From Alopecurus myosuroides (Eukaryota; Streptophyta; Magnoliopsida; Poales; Poaceae): DNA of 64,000 bases. Below are positions 20,378 through 31,228 of this stretch, one piece after another. How positions within the stretch are numbered: position 1 is the stretch's first letter; the number at the start of each line of letters is the position of its first letter. Location of the stretch: assembly GCA_028641055.1 (NCBI GenBank), contig CM054058.1:84610020-84674019 (forward strand), in the 5' to 3' direction. A model generated the notes under the pieces. That model was given only the letters and a program-made list of their open reading frames with translations. It was not told the DNA's origin and did not search any database. The position numbers and the translations under genes were made by a program.

Positions 20378-20611
20378 GGCTGGTGCCAGTGGGGGCGGTA
20401 AGGGAGGCGATACCGCCCCCCGGCGGGCGACAATGGGGCGAGACGGTAGGGGCGGGCGGTGGCCGCGTCGCCCGGCGGTAGCGCCTGCTACCGCCCGGCT
20501 ACCGCCCGCACTAGCGGGGCGAGAGGGGGCGAGAGGCAGGGTGAGACGGGGCGGCGCGCTGGCAGCTGCGGGCGAGAGCGCGGGCGAGAGGGGGGAGCGG
20601 GCCGTGCTGGT

Positions 20612-20662
20612 AACGGCTAGCTGACGTGGCGCCCGCTGATTGGTCCACGTCAGCTAGCCGTT
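20612..20662. promoter_or_regulatory. Perfect 18-bp palindrome arms with bZIP-type boxes
   Basis: AACGGCTAGCTGACGTGG (20612-20629) is repeated inverted at 20645-20662, with a 15-base loop containing a reversed CCAAT box (ATTGG). Each arm holds TGACGTGG, a C/G-box hybrid bound by plant bZIP factors. It lies 70 bases upstream of a TATA box. Confidence 0.65.
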
Positions 20663-20731
20663 GGGGTTAGCCGTTGCTGGCTCAAAAAATGCGAAAAAAG
20701 CAAAAAACCCCAAATTTTCAACCCCACCCCC

Positions 20732-20740
20732 TATAAAATA
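20732..20740 (+). promoter_or_regulatory. TATA box for the proline-rich ORF
   Basis: TATAAAATA lies 76 bases before the ATG, followed by a CT-rich leader (CTTTCTCTCCTTCCCTCTCTC), as in many plant 5' UTRs. Confidence 0.6.
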
Positions 20741-20815
20741 CCCCCCATATCCCTTCACTCACTCCACACCATTTCATCATCTTTCTCTCCTTCCCTCTCT
20801 CAAACCATCTCCGCC

Positions 20816-21196
20816 ATGTTGGGCTGGACTCCAGATATGACCTCGTACACGGATCTCTTGCAGTCCGACGGGTCACAACCTGCTCACATAGAAGATATCT
20901 CTCCCACAGATCGTCGCTCCAATGCCGGTTCTTCGCCGCTTCCCCGAGTATTATACTCATCCAGCACACCACCTCCGGGGCCATATAGTTCATACCCTGC
21001 TCCTCCGTATGTATACCCTCCACCACCTCCACATGCTCCACCTACAGGTAGCGGGAGTGGGACTCTACCTCAGTACCCACCACCTCCACATGCTCCACCT
21101 TCGTACGGTTCATACGCTCCACCTCCGTATCCATACGGGGGATATGCTCCGTACCCCCCACCACCTCCTGAAGCCAGTGCTCCAAATAATTTATGA
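20816..21196 (+). CDS. Small proline/tyrosine-rich protein, 126 aa
   Basis: The ATG follows a TATA box and a pyrimidine-rich leader, so the start is credible. Residues 1-45 (MLGWTPDMTSYTDLLQSDG...) are mixed and polar. Residues 46-120 are repeats of PPPPHAPP, YPPPPP and PYPYGGYAP, low-complexity and probably disordered. There is no signal peptide and no membrane segment. I do not recognise the protein. Because a Harbinger-like end lies 440 bases upstream, it may be the N-terminal piece of a transposon accessory ORF rather than a host gene. A cell-wall extensin is unlikely without a signal peptide or SPPPP repeats. Confidence 0.45.
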   Translation: MLGWTPDMTSYTDLLQSDGSQPAHIEDISPTDRRSNAGSSPLPRVLYSSSTPPPGPYSSYPAPPYVYPPPPPHAPPTGSGSGTLPQYPPPPHAPPSYGSYAPPPYPYGGYAPYPPPPPEASAPNNL

Positions 21197-21457
21197 ACTC
21201 GCCGTTGCCTGTGTCTCAAACTTGTGGACGCGTGGCACGCACACAGTCCGGAGGACGCGAGTCACGCGAACCTACGACTATTAGTTAGTGTTTCCCTTGT
21301 TCGTGTGTGCTTCTACTTGCTGTTACTAGGTCCATGAATAAAACCGGAATAAACATACATGGCTACTTCTCGCCTAATAACTTCTTTCAATCATATAACA
21401 AGAATTTTATCCAAAGTTTACATACACATACTAACATCATGTTCATCCACATACCTA
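21197..21457. other. Sequence after the proline-rich ORF
   Basis: No further coding frame. AATAAA at 21336-21341 (CCATGAATAAAACCGGAA) could serve as its poly(A) signal. Confidence 0.4.
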
Positions 21458-21529
21458 CTCCCTCCGTTCAACAATAGATGACTTGCATTAGTAGATAAAG
21501 GGAAGTCATCTATTGTTGAACGGAGGGAG
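21458..21529. mobile_element. 72-bp Stowaway MITE, nearly all hairpin
   Basis: CTCCCTCCGTTCAACAATAG and the following 7 bases (21458-21484) are perfectly inverted at 21503-21529, leaving an 18-base loop. TA flanks both sides (21456-21457 and 21530-21531), the Stowaway target duplication. It is far shorter than typical family members. Confidence 0.9.
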
Positions 21530-21531
21530 TA

Positions 21532-21948
21532 AAAATTTGTCCGCTTTGGGGTGCTGGACACATGTCCAGCATAATAGGGGTGGTGCCCAGCAATGGTCGC
21601 CAATATCCATTTTTTAGCCATTTTTCGTGTTTGCAACAAAATAATCCATGCCCAGCAAATCTGACTATCAAATCATAGGTAATCAAAGTCTTTCCATACC
21701 ATGGCCGCCAACGATGAGACCTCCTTCATGTACTCGGCAACCAAATCTTGGAGAGAGGAAGATGATGTTGCCTTCTTTCTGGCTTTTTTTTTGTTCCAAT
21801 TGGCGGTATGTAGTGGGCCCTATCTTGGGCGTGTGAATCTTTTGCGGGAACGTATGTGGGCTCTGTCTTGGCCGTGTGAGTCTTTTTCGGGAATGGGCCA
21901 TCTCAGTGTATAGGAGTCGAAATCTTCTCTAGATATGTTCTGAGAACC
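21532..21948. other. Intergenic, no gene seen
   Basis: Contains weak direct repeats (CTTGG.CGTGTGA.TCTTTT.CGGGAA near 21824-21850 and 21868-21894). No supported gene. Confidence 0.4.
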
Positions 21949-21967
21949 AGATACATTGGTGTAAGAA

Positions 21968-24785
21968 GATCAAGGATGCCTTATTCCAAATGTTTCCCAC
22001 CAAAGCCCCGGGCCCCGATGGATTCCCTGCACACTTTTTTCAGCGCCATTGGGATATTTGTGGTCCAGATGTGACAAGAACTGTGTTGAAGATAATTAAG
22101 GGGGAAGAGAGTGCGGAAGCGATTAATCACACGGTATTGGTTCTTATTCCCAAGGTACAAGGTCCAATTTCTCTTACTCAGTTTCGTCCGATTAGCCTAT
22201 GCAATGTTCTATATAAAATTGCATCGAAGGTTATCTCGAACAGATTGAAACAAATCCTTCCGGAGATTATTTCTGAGGAGCAATCAGCTTTTGTTCCGGG
22301 AAGATTAATAACTGATAACATTATTGCGGCTTATGAATGTCTACATTTCATGAAGAGAAGTAAAGCCAAGGTTAATAGCACATGTGCTCTTAAACTCGAT
22401 ATGATGAAAGCTTATGATAGAGTTGAGTGGTGTTACCTGGAAGCTATGATGAAGAAACTTGGGTTTGATCACAATTGGGTAGCCACAATCATGGGTATGG
22501 TGAGCTCGGTTTCGTTCTCGGTCTCTTTTAATGGGAAGAAATTGGAGGAGTTTAAACCATCAAGGGGTATTCGGCAGGGGGATCCTATTTCACCCTACCT
22601 TTTCTTATTAGCAGAAGAGGGCCTTTCGTGCCTCCTAAAATTTCGATTACCGTCATCTTTTCTGGATGGGATCAAGGTTGCTCCATCGGCGCCGTCGGTG
22701 AATCACCTCCTATTTGCAGATGACAGCCTGCTGTTTTTTAAGTCAAGCGTTCAAGGGGCGGAAGAACTATCTAATCTGTTGGAGACTTATTGTGTCGCCT
22801 CGGGCCAGAGAATTAATAAGGAAAAATCTTCTATTCACTTCAGCAGCAAATGCCCGGAACACTTGAAGATAGGGATTAAAACTGTGCTCAATGTTCATAA
22901 TGAATCTCTTTCGGAAAGGTATCTTGGTATGCCAACGGAGGTGGGACAATCTCGTAATGGTACTTTTAAATTTTTGAAGGATAGGCTGTGGAATAAAGTG
23001 AAAGGTTGGATGGAAAAATTGTTGTCTGCAGGGGGGAAGGAAGTTCTTATCAAATCAATTGCTCAATCTTTGCCAGTGTTTATTATGTCGTGCTTTAAAT
23101 TGCCAAAAGGTTTCTGTGAACACTTAAACTCTACTGTGAGACAATTCTGGTGGGGGAGCACCAGAGGAAAGAGGAAAGTGCATTGGGTTTCTTGGGAAGC
23201 AATGACTAGGCCGAAATACTTAGGGGGGCTCGGATTTCGTGATATGGAGCTCTTTAATATGTCTCTTCTCGCTCGGCAGGCTTGGAGAATTCTTACGACC
23301 CTGGATCTTTGAGTGCCAGGATGTTAAAGGCAGTTTATTTTCCTGATTCTAACTTCCTTGATGCGAATTTGGGTACACATCCATCACAGATATGGCGTGC
23401 GGTGATTGAGGGACTTGGTGTACTCAAGAGAGGTCTCGTTAGAAGAATTGGTAATGGCGTTTCAACAAAAATCTGGGATGACAATTGGTTACCCAGGGTC
23501 TCTATGCCGAAGCCATTACTGTCATTGAAGTCCAATCCCCCTGTTTGGGTCAGTGAGCTTATTGATCACACAGAAGCACGATGGCGCAATGAATTGATTA
23601 ATCAGGTATTTCTTCCTATGGATGCTTTGGTGATTAAATCAATACCAATCTGTACTTGCGTTTTGGAGGATTTCTGGGGTTGGATGCATGAAAAAAACGG
23701 TGTGTTCTCAGTTCGTTCTGCTTATCGGCTGCTCATTACTGAGAAGATTAATCTACAGAATAATATTGGGGGTCCCTCTAATACTTGTATTGAGAGGAAA
23801 TCTTGGGATTCTCTTTGGAAGCTAAGAGTGCCATCGAAAATTAGAGTTTTTGTCTGGAGATTGGCGCAACAATCCTTACCTTCTGCGGATGTTTTGCATC
23901 ATAGAAAAATGGCAGCTACTAATAATTGCTCCCTCTGTGGTGATACTGATTCTTGGCGGCACTCTCTTATCGATTGTCCCATGTCAAGAAGTGTATGGGC
24001 TTTAGAGGAGGATGACTTATTTGAAAAGATCCAAAATTGTGGTGAATCTAATGCAAAGAAGTGGCTTTTTATTCTTAATGACTCTCTGTTACACAAAGAG
24101 TTTACCCGGGTGGTTGTGAAGCTGTGGGCAATTTGGTCTGTGAGGAGGAAGGTGATCCATGAGGATATTTTTCAAAGTCCTCTTTCAATTCATGGTTTTG
24201 TTGGAAGGTATATCAAAGAGTATGAGGATGCAAATACGGGTGTTCTGCCTATACCCGTATCACAAAATCTCAATGGCACCAGATGGGTTCCTCCTCAAAG
24301 TGGATTGGCTAAAATTAATGTTGATGGGGCTGTTTGTAGAGAGGGAGGATGTTGTTCTGCTGCTGCTATCTGTAGAAACGACAATGGTGTTTATTTGGGC
24401 TCCTCTCTGCTAGTGGTGGAAGGAGTGCGTGATCCAGAGGTTTTTGAAGCACTGGCGTGCCGAGAGGGTGTGGCACTGGCTAATGATCTGGATCTAAATC
24501 GAATCCTGCTAGCATCGGATTGCAAAAACGTCGTCGAAGCTATCAATAGTACCGGTTATGGTGTCAATGGCTCTATCATCAGGGAGGTGCAAAGGAGGAT
24601 GAGCTCTCTGAATCACTGTGACGTGGTGCATGAGAGAAGGACGCTTAATGTGGAAGCTCATAACCTTGCCAAATTCGGTCTCTCGTTGGGAATTGGTAGA
24701 CATTTGTGGTTAGGTACTCCTCACAATTCATCTGTACCTGTAAACATTGTGCTTGATTAATATAGAGCGAGTTTTATCAAAAAAA
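21968..24785 (+). mobile_element. 5'-truncated LINE with 19-bp target-site duplication
   Basis: AGATACATTGGTGTAAGAA occurs at 21949-21967 and again at 24786-24804, directly after the A-rich tail (TTATCAAAAAAAA). The element starts inside the reverse transcriptase (APGPDGF) and runs to the end of ORF2. The exact long duplication and single frameshift indicate a fairly recent insertion. Confidence 0.92.
21990..24760 (+). pseudogene. LINE ORF2: reverse transcriptase, zf-RVT and RNase H, one frameshift
   Basis: The first frame (to 23312) carries APGPDGFPAHFFQ, FRPISLCNVLYKI, EQSAFVPGRLITDNI, KLDMMKAYDRVEW, RQGDPISPYLF, LLFADDSLLFF (catalytic FADD near codon 245) and the KGWMEKLLSAGGKEVLI block. 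The frame shifts between 23282 and 23312. The second frame (to 24760) carries SARMLKAVYFP, the zinc-binding NNCSLCGDTDSWRHSL and an RNase H with KINVDGAV, EALACREGVALANDL and ASDCKNVVEAI. The protein would nick-prime and copy LINE RNA. It lacks the 5' endonuclease and is frameshifted, so it is inactive. Confidence 0.88.
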
Positions 24786-24804
24786 AGATACATTGGTGTA
24801 AGAA

Positions 24805-25194
24805 AAATAAAACAAAGTAGCGTGCCATTCGTGGATAATTGAATGCGTGCTTTTGCTGCTAAACTCTGCCATGCGAATGCTTTAGGAGGGAAAAAAATGA
24901 AACAATGTTGCAATTCAACGAGTGTGCAAGTCAGTAAAGAAACGAGCGTGAAAGATTGTTCCCAAAACGTTGCAGACCCGACCGGAGCCAAACTTGCAGG
25001 CTTCGCCGTGTATTTGACATGAGAATGAACCCACCGCCCGCTCCCCCACCTCGCAACGACCTTCTTCTCTCTGTGATCGACTTTATCGCCGATTTCCTAC
25101 TTCAGGTGCATTATTACGGCTCAGTGGCCAGGGCGAAAGTGAGCACAAACAGGGAATACGTCAAAACAAAAACTGGAGTACAAACTAAGCTTCA
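24805..25194. other. Intergenic, no gene seen
   Basis: Unique-looking sequence, target of the LINE insertion. A short open frame at 24956-25216 has no recognised feature. Confidence 0.4.
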
Positions 25195-26580
25195 GTATTT
25201 GGCTCGTGAACTATGAACAGCACGAGTTTAAGGATTATTTATACAACAACAACGATCCATGCCAGCAATGCACCTCCTGAGAGCCACATACTGATACACC
25301 AGAGTAGGGCATTGCCATGGAAACAGGGACCAACTTACTACTTACATGGCAGCATCACTGTCAAAAAAAAGAAAAAACACTGTAAAAAAAATACTACATG
25401 ACAGCATACCCTGCAATCCAATAAACAGCAGGCTTGGCCGCCAATCCATCAAGGCAATGCAACATGGAACACATCTTACCGTGTGCAGCAGCGGAAAAGA
25501 ACAATCACACGACAACGGACACAAGCAAGCAGCTCAAAAGAAGAAATAAGCAAGCACTTTTTTCGAACTGGACACACTCATTCCATTGAACTGGCTCACT
25601 TAACTCAGTGGCCACACCATGACAGATACATCATTCCAGCCAAACGAACTTCGCGAGGCATGTCTAGGTTTAGCCACGCACTACTTCAATTCAAATATAG
25701 TAAGTGTCAGGTAAGCGCGCAACTTGAGATCTGCTATAATACAAGGTAGACGTGATTCAAGTGACATCGCGATCAATTGTTATGACAATAACACTGGAAC
25801 TGAAAACCTACGGAGAAATGATTTTGATGTGTCACTTCAGAATATAATAGGATAGTCCAGTGACCAAGATGTAACAAACGAATACTGCCTGTTTAACAGT
25901 TTTAATATACTCCAAGCTTGTGTTCTACAGTTGTGATACCTATCTTACGGTATTTAGAACCAACTTAAAATACAGTCTCCTAGCTTCAGGGGGAAGCCCA
26001 GAGATGTCAACATCTGATATTCCAAAATCCTATTGGGTACAGAATGAAGTAAATCCACATTGAACTATCCAAACTGTATACCCTTAACAGCATATCTAAT
26101 TACGAAAAACTAGCTTTCCTATACATCATTTCATCATTGAGAGGGGGAAAACAAAAGGTTCCCCAGCCATATTGTACAAAAAGAATGGAATTCAAGCATC
26201 GCAAAGCAAATGGAGATCCACACACATGCCAGTACTATACTTCTCCAAATGCCAAAAAGGGCCAATATTAACCAACAAGTTGCAACACACATAAATTATT
26301 CACAGGAACAGAAATAAGCACAAACCAGATCCCAGATATCAAAGGCAACAATGGTACAGTAAAGCAAATTATAGCATGGTTAAGTACTAGATTGCTGAAA
26401 CTGTATACAACAACACGAACATAAGATCAGTTGCTACATAAAGTGTAACAGCGAATAGCCAGCTCCATAAAATCAGGCACATTAGTGCACTCAAGCACCG
26501 TGTGCAACTATTACAAGTTCATTAAGGTTTCATGAGGGAGATAAGACAATTGCGAAGCTGTCCTAAACAAGTAGGACTCT
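25195..26580. repeat. Duplicated 3' flank of F-box copy 3
   Basis: The third unit of the flank module (about 25195-25510, with CAGCAATGCACCTCCTGAGA and CAGGCTTGGCCGCCAATCCA) is followed by sequence parallel to 13850-14690: CTTGAGATCTGCTATAATAC, TTGTGATACCTATCTTACGG and CCAACAAGTTGCAACACACA. The duplication therefore covers at least 1.2 kb of flank plus the gene. Confidence 0.75.
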
Positions 26581-27789
26581 TTAGGGCCCATCTGCCAATG
26601 ACTCTGTGAACAAGGGGACATATGGAATAAAAGGCGTCTTCTCGTCATCGCTAACATGCTCAACTTGACAATCCCGTCCAAGTCTACGTAGATAATGTGG
26701 CTTCCCGCAGTCCATCTCATAAGACATAAGTATGTTCTCATCCCCAAAAACTATGAAAATCATATTGCGTTCTGGATGGAATGATATAACATTGCAATTA
26801 AGTGATGAATACTTTTCTGGGAACAGTTCCAAGTGGCTGACGGTGTGCTTCAAGGTCCATTTCTCAAGTCTATAGTCCTCAAGAACCCACACTGATAGGT
26901 CAGAAGAGCCGGATTCAGAACGAGCACTACATGTAAAATATAACTCTCCCTTTGATACGAAAACATCATTGATGTTAGAATCATCACCGTATGCTCGCGG
27001 AGGAGTATGAATGATCCACAAAAGATTTCCTTCGACATCAAAGGTTACTAGTGTGTCATCTAATGCGGCCAAATGCATGATCCCATTAAAGAAAGCACCT
27101 TTTGAATGTGTGGGTATCCCAAATTCATCGTTCTCAACCATTTGGTGGCTCCAAACTCCAGCTTTGGACGAGTAGGTCGCCACCGCTGCGATACTTCCAA
27201 GCCATTCGGACTCCCCTATACCCCACATCTCCTGGTCTACAAACTCGAACACATAGAAGTGGGGGGAGAGTGCGGGGTCGAACCCGAGGCGAGCGACGTC
27301 CACGTTGCTGGACCAATCGGTGGCAGGCACGACCACCCATTTCTCAGTGGCGGGATTGCACACAACATAATCCAAAGTCTTGGGGTCAGTAGGCTTCCAG
27401 CAGCGGCAGAGGAGGAGCCCATTGCAGCAGTCCAAGATGTGAAGGCTCTCGTATTTGGGCAGGAAAGATAGCGAGGGGTCGACGAGAGGGTCACCTTGCC
27501 GAGAGACGTTGGTGAAATAGCGAGCTGTCTTGGGGAATCGATCTCTGTTGTAGCCTTCGTAGAAGAAGCCGGCGAGGGGCTGGGGAAGCTTCTTGCGGTG
27601 GTCGGGGTGGGAGAAGAGGTCCCTCCAGCGCGTGGACACGCACTTGCAGCAGCAGGTGGACTCGTAGGGCACGCGCGAGATGATGTCGGTGAGGATGTCG
27701 TCGGTGAGCTTGTCCACCTGACTACCCTCCACACCCTTCTCCTTCTTCTCGGAGCCCGGCGCCATCGCCATCCTAGGATACGATAACAT
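26581..27789 (-). CDS. F-box protein, copy 3
   Basis: An intact frame of 402 residues. By alignment with copy 2 (MAPSSKKK), the likely start is the third ATG, at 27765 (MAPGSEKKEKG, 394 residues); in-frame ATGs at 27771 and 27789 extend it by 2 or 8 residues. The F-box is at about residues 22-65 (KLTDDILTDIISRVPYES, CVSTRWRDLFSHP). The F-box-associated region includes LHILDCCNGLLLCRCW, YVVCNPATEKWVVVP, ARLGFDPALSPHFYVFEF and SFHPERNMIFIVFG and ends SFTESLADGP-like (LFTESLADGP). It is expected to link SKP1/cullin-1 to an unknown substrate. It differs from copy 2 at many positions, so the duplication is not very recent, yet both frames are open. Confidence 0.88.
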   Translation of the reverse strand: MLSYPRMAMAPGSEKKEKGVEGSQVDKLTDDILTDIISRVPYESTCCCKCVSTRWRDLFSHPDHRKKLPQPLAGFFYEGYNRDRFPKTARYFTNVSRQGDPLVDPSLSFLPKYESLHILDCCNGLLLCRCWKPTDPKTLDYVVCNPATEKWVVVPATDWSSNVDVARLGFDPALSPHFYVFEFVDQEMWGIGESEWLGSIAAVATYSSKAGVWSHQMVENDEFGIPTHSKGAFFNGIMHLAALDDTLVTFDVEGNLLWIIHTPPRAYGDDSNINDVFVSKGELYFTCSARSESGSSDLSVWVLEDYRLEKWTLKHTVSHLELFPEKYSSLNCNVISFHPERNMIFIVFGDENILMSYEMDCGKPHYLRRLGRDCQVEHVSDDEKTPFIPYVPLFTESLADGP

Positions 27790-28485
27790 CGAGGAGCGAA
27801 TCTGCGCACATCAGGGGACGGAGAGGTTAGAGATCCATTCCGGCAGTGAGGGGAGTGTGAGGGGAGCGTGATGCAAGAGGGGATCTACCAAATGGGTGGT
27901 GCGCGAATGGCGAAACGTGGGGCGGCGGCGAGAGCTTCAGCCTTCAGCTGCCATTTGCGGCAGTGAGCAAGGGTTTGGATTTGGGTTTGTGTCTGGGCGT
28001 GCACAGCAGCCAGATGCGCCGGAACTTGGCGAGTGAAGACTGAAAACGACGACAGAGGAGTAGAGATTGGGCCTCCATTTGCTGTAATGGGCCTCGTGAT
28101 TTCGTGAACACACAACCTTCAGATATAAAGCCTATCAATTTACTTACGTGGCACCCTGTTAAATGATACAACTCTTGCACGGGATCATATGCAGAAAAAA
28201 TTGCTGCCCAATCACAATCAAGTATTATGCCAAAATCATTAAATGTTACATACCTTAGATACAATTTTTAAGAAACAATACGTTAGGATGGTTGTTTCTT
28301 AGATTGCATTTAGATTTAGGATAGCGCTCTAAGATACAATACATTACGGAAGGACTAGAATGTGTTGTGGTATTTTGTTTTTCTGAAATAAAGAAACCTT
28401 TTGCATCAAAATGTCTAAGAAGAAGGAAATCCAGATACTTTTATAAGGGAGAAAACTGCATCCAGAGCTACACTAACGTGATGGC
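27790..28485. other. 5' flank of F-box copy 3 and intergenic sequence
   Basis: 27790-27960 matches the upstream flank of copy 2. Beyond that no gene is visible. Around 28250-28350 words such as TTAAGAAACAATACG and GTTTCTTAGATTGC suggest a decayed MITE. Confidence 0.45.
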
Positions 28486-28810
28486 CCTGCATTGAACAAG
28501 GCGGTCTATTCTATCCAGATGTGGGCATTCCTTCTCCCCCTGGATCAGCGAGGACTTATGGATTCCGGTTGTGCTCGATTGATGGCGGTCGTTCGGGCTA
28601 TTTACAGACAGGCTGGGTGGCTTAATTCTAGGCGAATTAATGCGTAGTTCGTCTATGTTTCGGTGGCTTGTCTTTGTGGCCACGCTGTCCGACCCATGAT
28701 TGTAATAAATTATATACTCCGGATGTTTCTTTTTATTTAATAAAAAACCGGCTGTGTGCATCACTTTGATGCAGAGGCCGGGGCCCAGGCTCCCATTTCA
28801 AAAAAAAAAC
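28486..28810 (+). mobile_element. 3' end of a LINE
   Basis: TAATAAATTATATACTCC, then GTGTGCATCACTTTGATGCAGAGGCCGGGGC and an A run (28799-28809) are the conserved tail of a grass LINE family. The GCATCA..TGATGC stem-loop is the sort of 3' signal recognised by LINE reverse transcriptase. Only the last 300 bases or so are present, and the upstream limit is approximate. Confidence 0.65.
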
Positions 28811-30496
28811 CCGTATAACCGCTAAAACCCGTAAATATTCGGCCTTTACGATTTGTGTTGTAAAAAAATGGTTCAGAATAAAGTCTGTAGAAATGGTCAA
28901 ACCCGTAAACCGTTTAGAGGCCACCAAAAATTCACCCCCATAACCCGTGTATTCCCTATTTTGGAGGCGAGACCAAGGGGGCACTCTAAACCGGTCAACG
29001 CTCGCGAGATGAAAATCCCACCGTCCATTTCCCATCCCTGTCAACGCGCGTCCTGTGGCACCACCGTCGGCCACCCCGCTTCAGTCGATGCGGCCCGCGC
29101 TTCCTCCATCCCAGACCTGCAAGCAAACTGGGTTGTCGTGGTCGGTCGTGCCTGCCCGCTCGCGGGGGCTTCCTGTGTCCTCGCGGGAGGGCTTCGCAGC
29201 TGCCTCGTCGTGGCCGTCCGTGCCTGCTCGCGCTCGTGGAGGGCTTCACAGCTTCCTCGTCGGGGTCGTTTCGTGCCTTCCTATGCCACCGGAGGCTTCA
29301 TCATGGCCAGCTGACCGTGCCCGCGGGTTTCGTGTTAGGTTTTAACTCGCTCGCTCCGTGGGGGGGGAAGCACGAGGAAGAAGGCGATCATAGAGAATAT
29401 TTGCTTTTTAGGGCTCTGCTACGTCGCGAACAAGTTCAGCGTTTAAAACATGTTTTTTTTGCGAACTGAAAACCATGTTTTCAGTTTTATAGTTTACGGA
29501 ACCTGATAGAGATGCTCTAACCTACGTGTCCGCACCTCCTACTGCTCTTCGAGACCAAGGCTGTAACAACGAGTGGAAATTTGGTGCATGTGCGCATTAG
29601 CGCTCCTGTCAATTAAGAAATAACCTCAAATACTTTATATTCTAAACTAAACAAAAATAAAAAAGTATGGATCTATATATTTTATCAATTTTCCATTCAT
29701 GTGTAGCATATACTATTGTGTATTTCAAATTAAAATGTTGCACGTTTGTGGAATATACCATTGACTGCAACCAGTTTTAGAAGTTTTTAAAACCTGTAAA
29801 TATATTTTCTGAACTTTTTATATTGATAGGAACACTAGTGTTAGGGAGCACAAAACAATTTCCATGTAACAACATGCTATAAGGGGGAGATGGCACGATG
29901 CAATTCCTCCACGTCGACCCATTTAGTGTTCAATTATGTCCTGGTTTTATCCGTTTGAGCCACTGTTGCACATCAAAAACTTTCCCTCCGCCACCTAGTC
30001 TTGTGAACCCAAAACACGCGATCCATTGTGCTTTTTTTTCAATTCAAATATAGTACATACCTTTAAAATCCCATATTCCATAGATACATACGGGTAGGGC
30101 ACGAATAGCCTTTTCACATAATAAAAATATTAAAAACAGAAAAAGACAATGTTGGTGTCGGTGGCGGCCTAATTCTAGTCTAGCTGGATGTACTTCAGCG
30201 CCTTCCAGAGGTGCGTTTGGTGGGACACTGGCCGGCGGCAGCGGCGGCTGCTCCCCCACTCTTCCGATGGCGGCGCTGGGGCCTCCTTTGGGCTACCCCA
30301 GACCCAGTGCTCCCTATAGGTCTCGGATGGGAGAAGGCGTGGCTGCTCGAGGTATTGCTCTATAGTCGTACCATGGGCGTTGCTCCGCCGCCAGCTTGGA
30401 CTCAGCAGCGGATTCGTGGAGCATCACGCCGATGTCGTCCCACTTAGCCTCCTCTAACAAGAGGCTAATCTCGATGCCCTTCTGGAAGGACACCTC
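28811..30496. other. Unassigned, probably old transposon sequence
   Basis: 28811-29530 goes from CCCGTAAA-rich sequence through a GC-rich block to an end GATAGAGATGCTCTAA that resembles termini of common grass DNA elements. 29530-30490 is AT-rich and then GC-rich with no recognised product. I see no gene. Confidence 0.4.
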
Positions 30497-31180
30497 TGAA
30501 AGTAAAGTATGGACACCTAGAGGGGGGGGTGAATAGGTGTTACGACCAATTTTAATTTTTCTCTAACAATTAAGCTTGACACAAAGGTAAATTCTCTAGA
30601 TAATGCGACTACAGTGAATTTACCTATATGACAAGGATAATGATAAACACAATGCAAGCGATAAGTAAAGAGAGTGAGGGAACGAGGTAACCAAAGTGGA
30701 GCACACGGAGACACGATGTATTCCTGAGTTCCTCCTTGTTATGGGAGTACGTCTCGTTGGAGGGGTGTGAGCTCGCCACAAAGGCCTACTCCTCACACTA
30801 TTCTCCGATGAACTCCGCTACAAAGGCCTAGTTCACCTTCCACTATTGAACCCCTTTGAGGAGGGGATCGAGTCCTTTACAAACAACTTGGGGCACACAC
30901 CCACAACCAAATTGGGGGCTCCCAAATCTTCTTGAATCACCAACAAGTATCAAGATGCCTAGATTCTCTACAAGATGAAACCCTAGGCTAGATCCCTCAA
31001 ACTAGAGAGGAGGAAATGAAGAACGGCTCGGTGAAGATGTAGATCGAGGCCTTCTCCTTCAATCCTCCAAAGATCTTCAAGATTGGGTGGAGGGATTGGG
31101 AGTTATGAGGGATTTGGTGAGCTCTTAAATGATATTGAATGCTTGGGGAAGAACTAGAGCTCAAAGAAGAAGAGGAGGGG

Positions 31181-31188
31181 TATTTATA
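31181..31188 (-). promoter_or_regulatory. TATA box of the element A LTR
   Basis: On the minus strand GGGGCTATAAATACCCC, about 550 bases into the LTR and just after the palindrome cluster, is the expected position of a U3 core promoter. Confidence 0.6.
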
Positions 31189-31228
31189 GCCCCTCCCAAC
31201 AACTAGCCGTTTTGCAGGAATTTTGGGA

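Larger units (their letters stand above)
20378..21450. mobile_element. PIF/Harbinger-like element, left end only
   Basis: TTA (20375-20377) followed by GGCTGGTGCCAGTGGGGGCG resembles the common grass Harbinger MITE end GGCTGGT..AGTGGGG with a TTA target duplication. The first 260 bases are very GC-rich. It then contains a promoter-like region and the proline-rich ORF. The opposite terminus was not found, so the right boundary given is only where the next MITE begins. It may be a truncated element carrying the start of an accessory ORF. Confidence 0.4.

Noticed and set aside
20816..21196. Cell-wall extensin or hydroxyproline-rich glycoprotein
   Set aside because: No signal peptide and no SPPPP repeats; a short cytosolic or transposon-derived proline-rich ORF fits better.
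30044..30447. Short ORFs on both strands near 30.0-30.4 kb
   Set aside because: Less than 80 codons, no motif, no promoter context.
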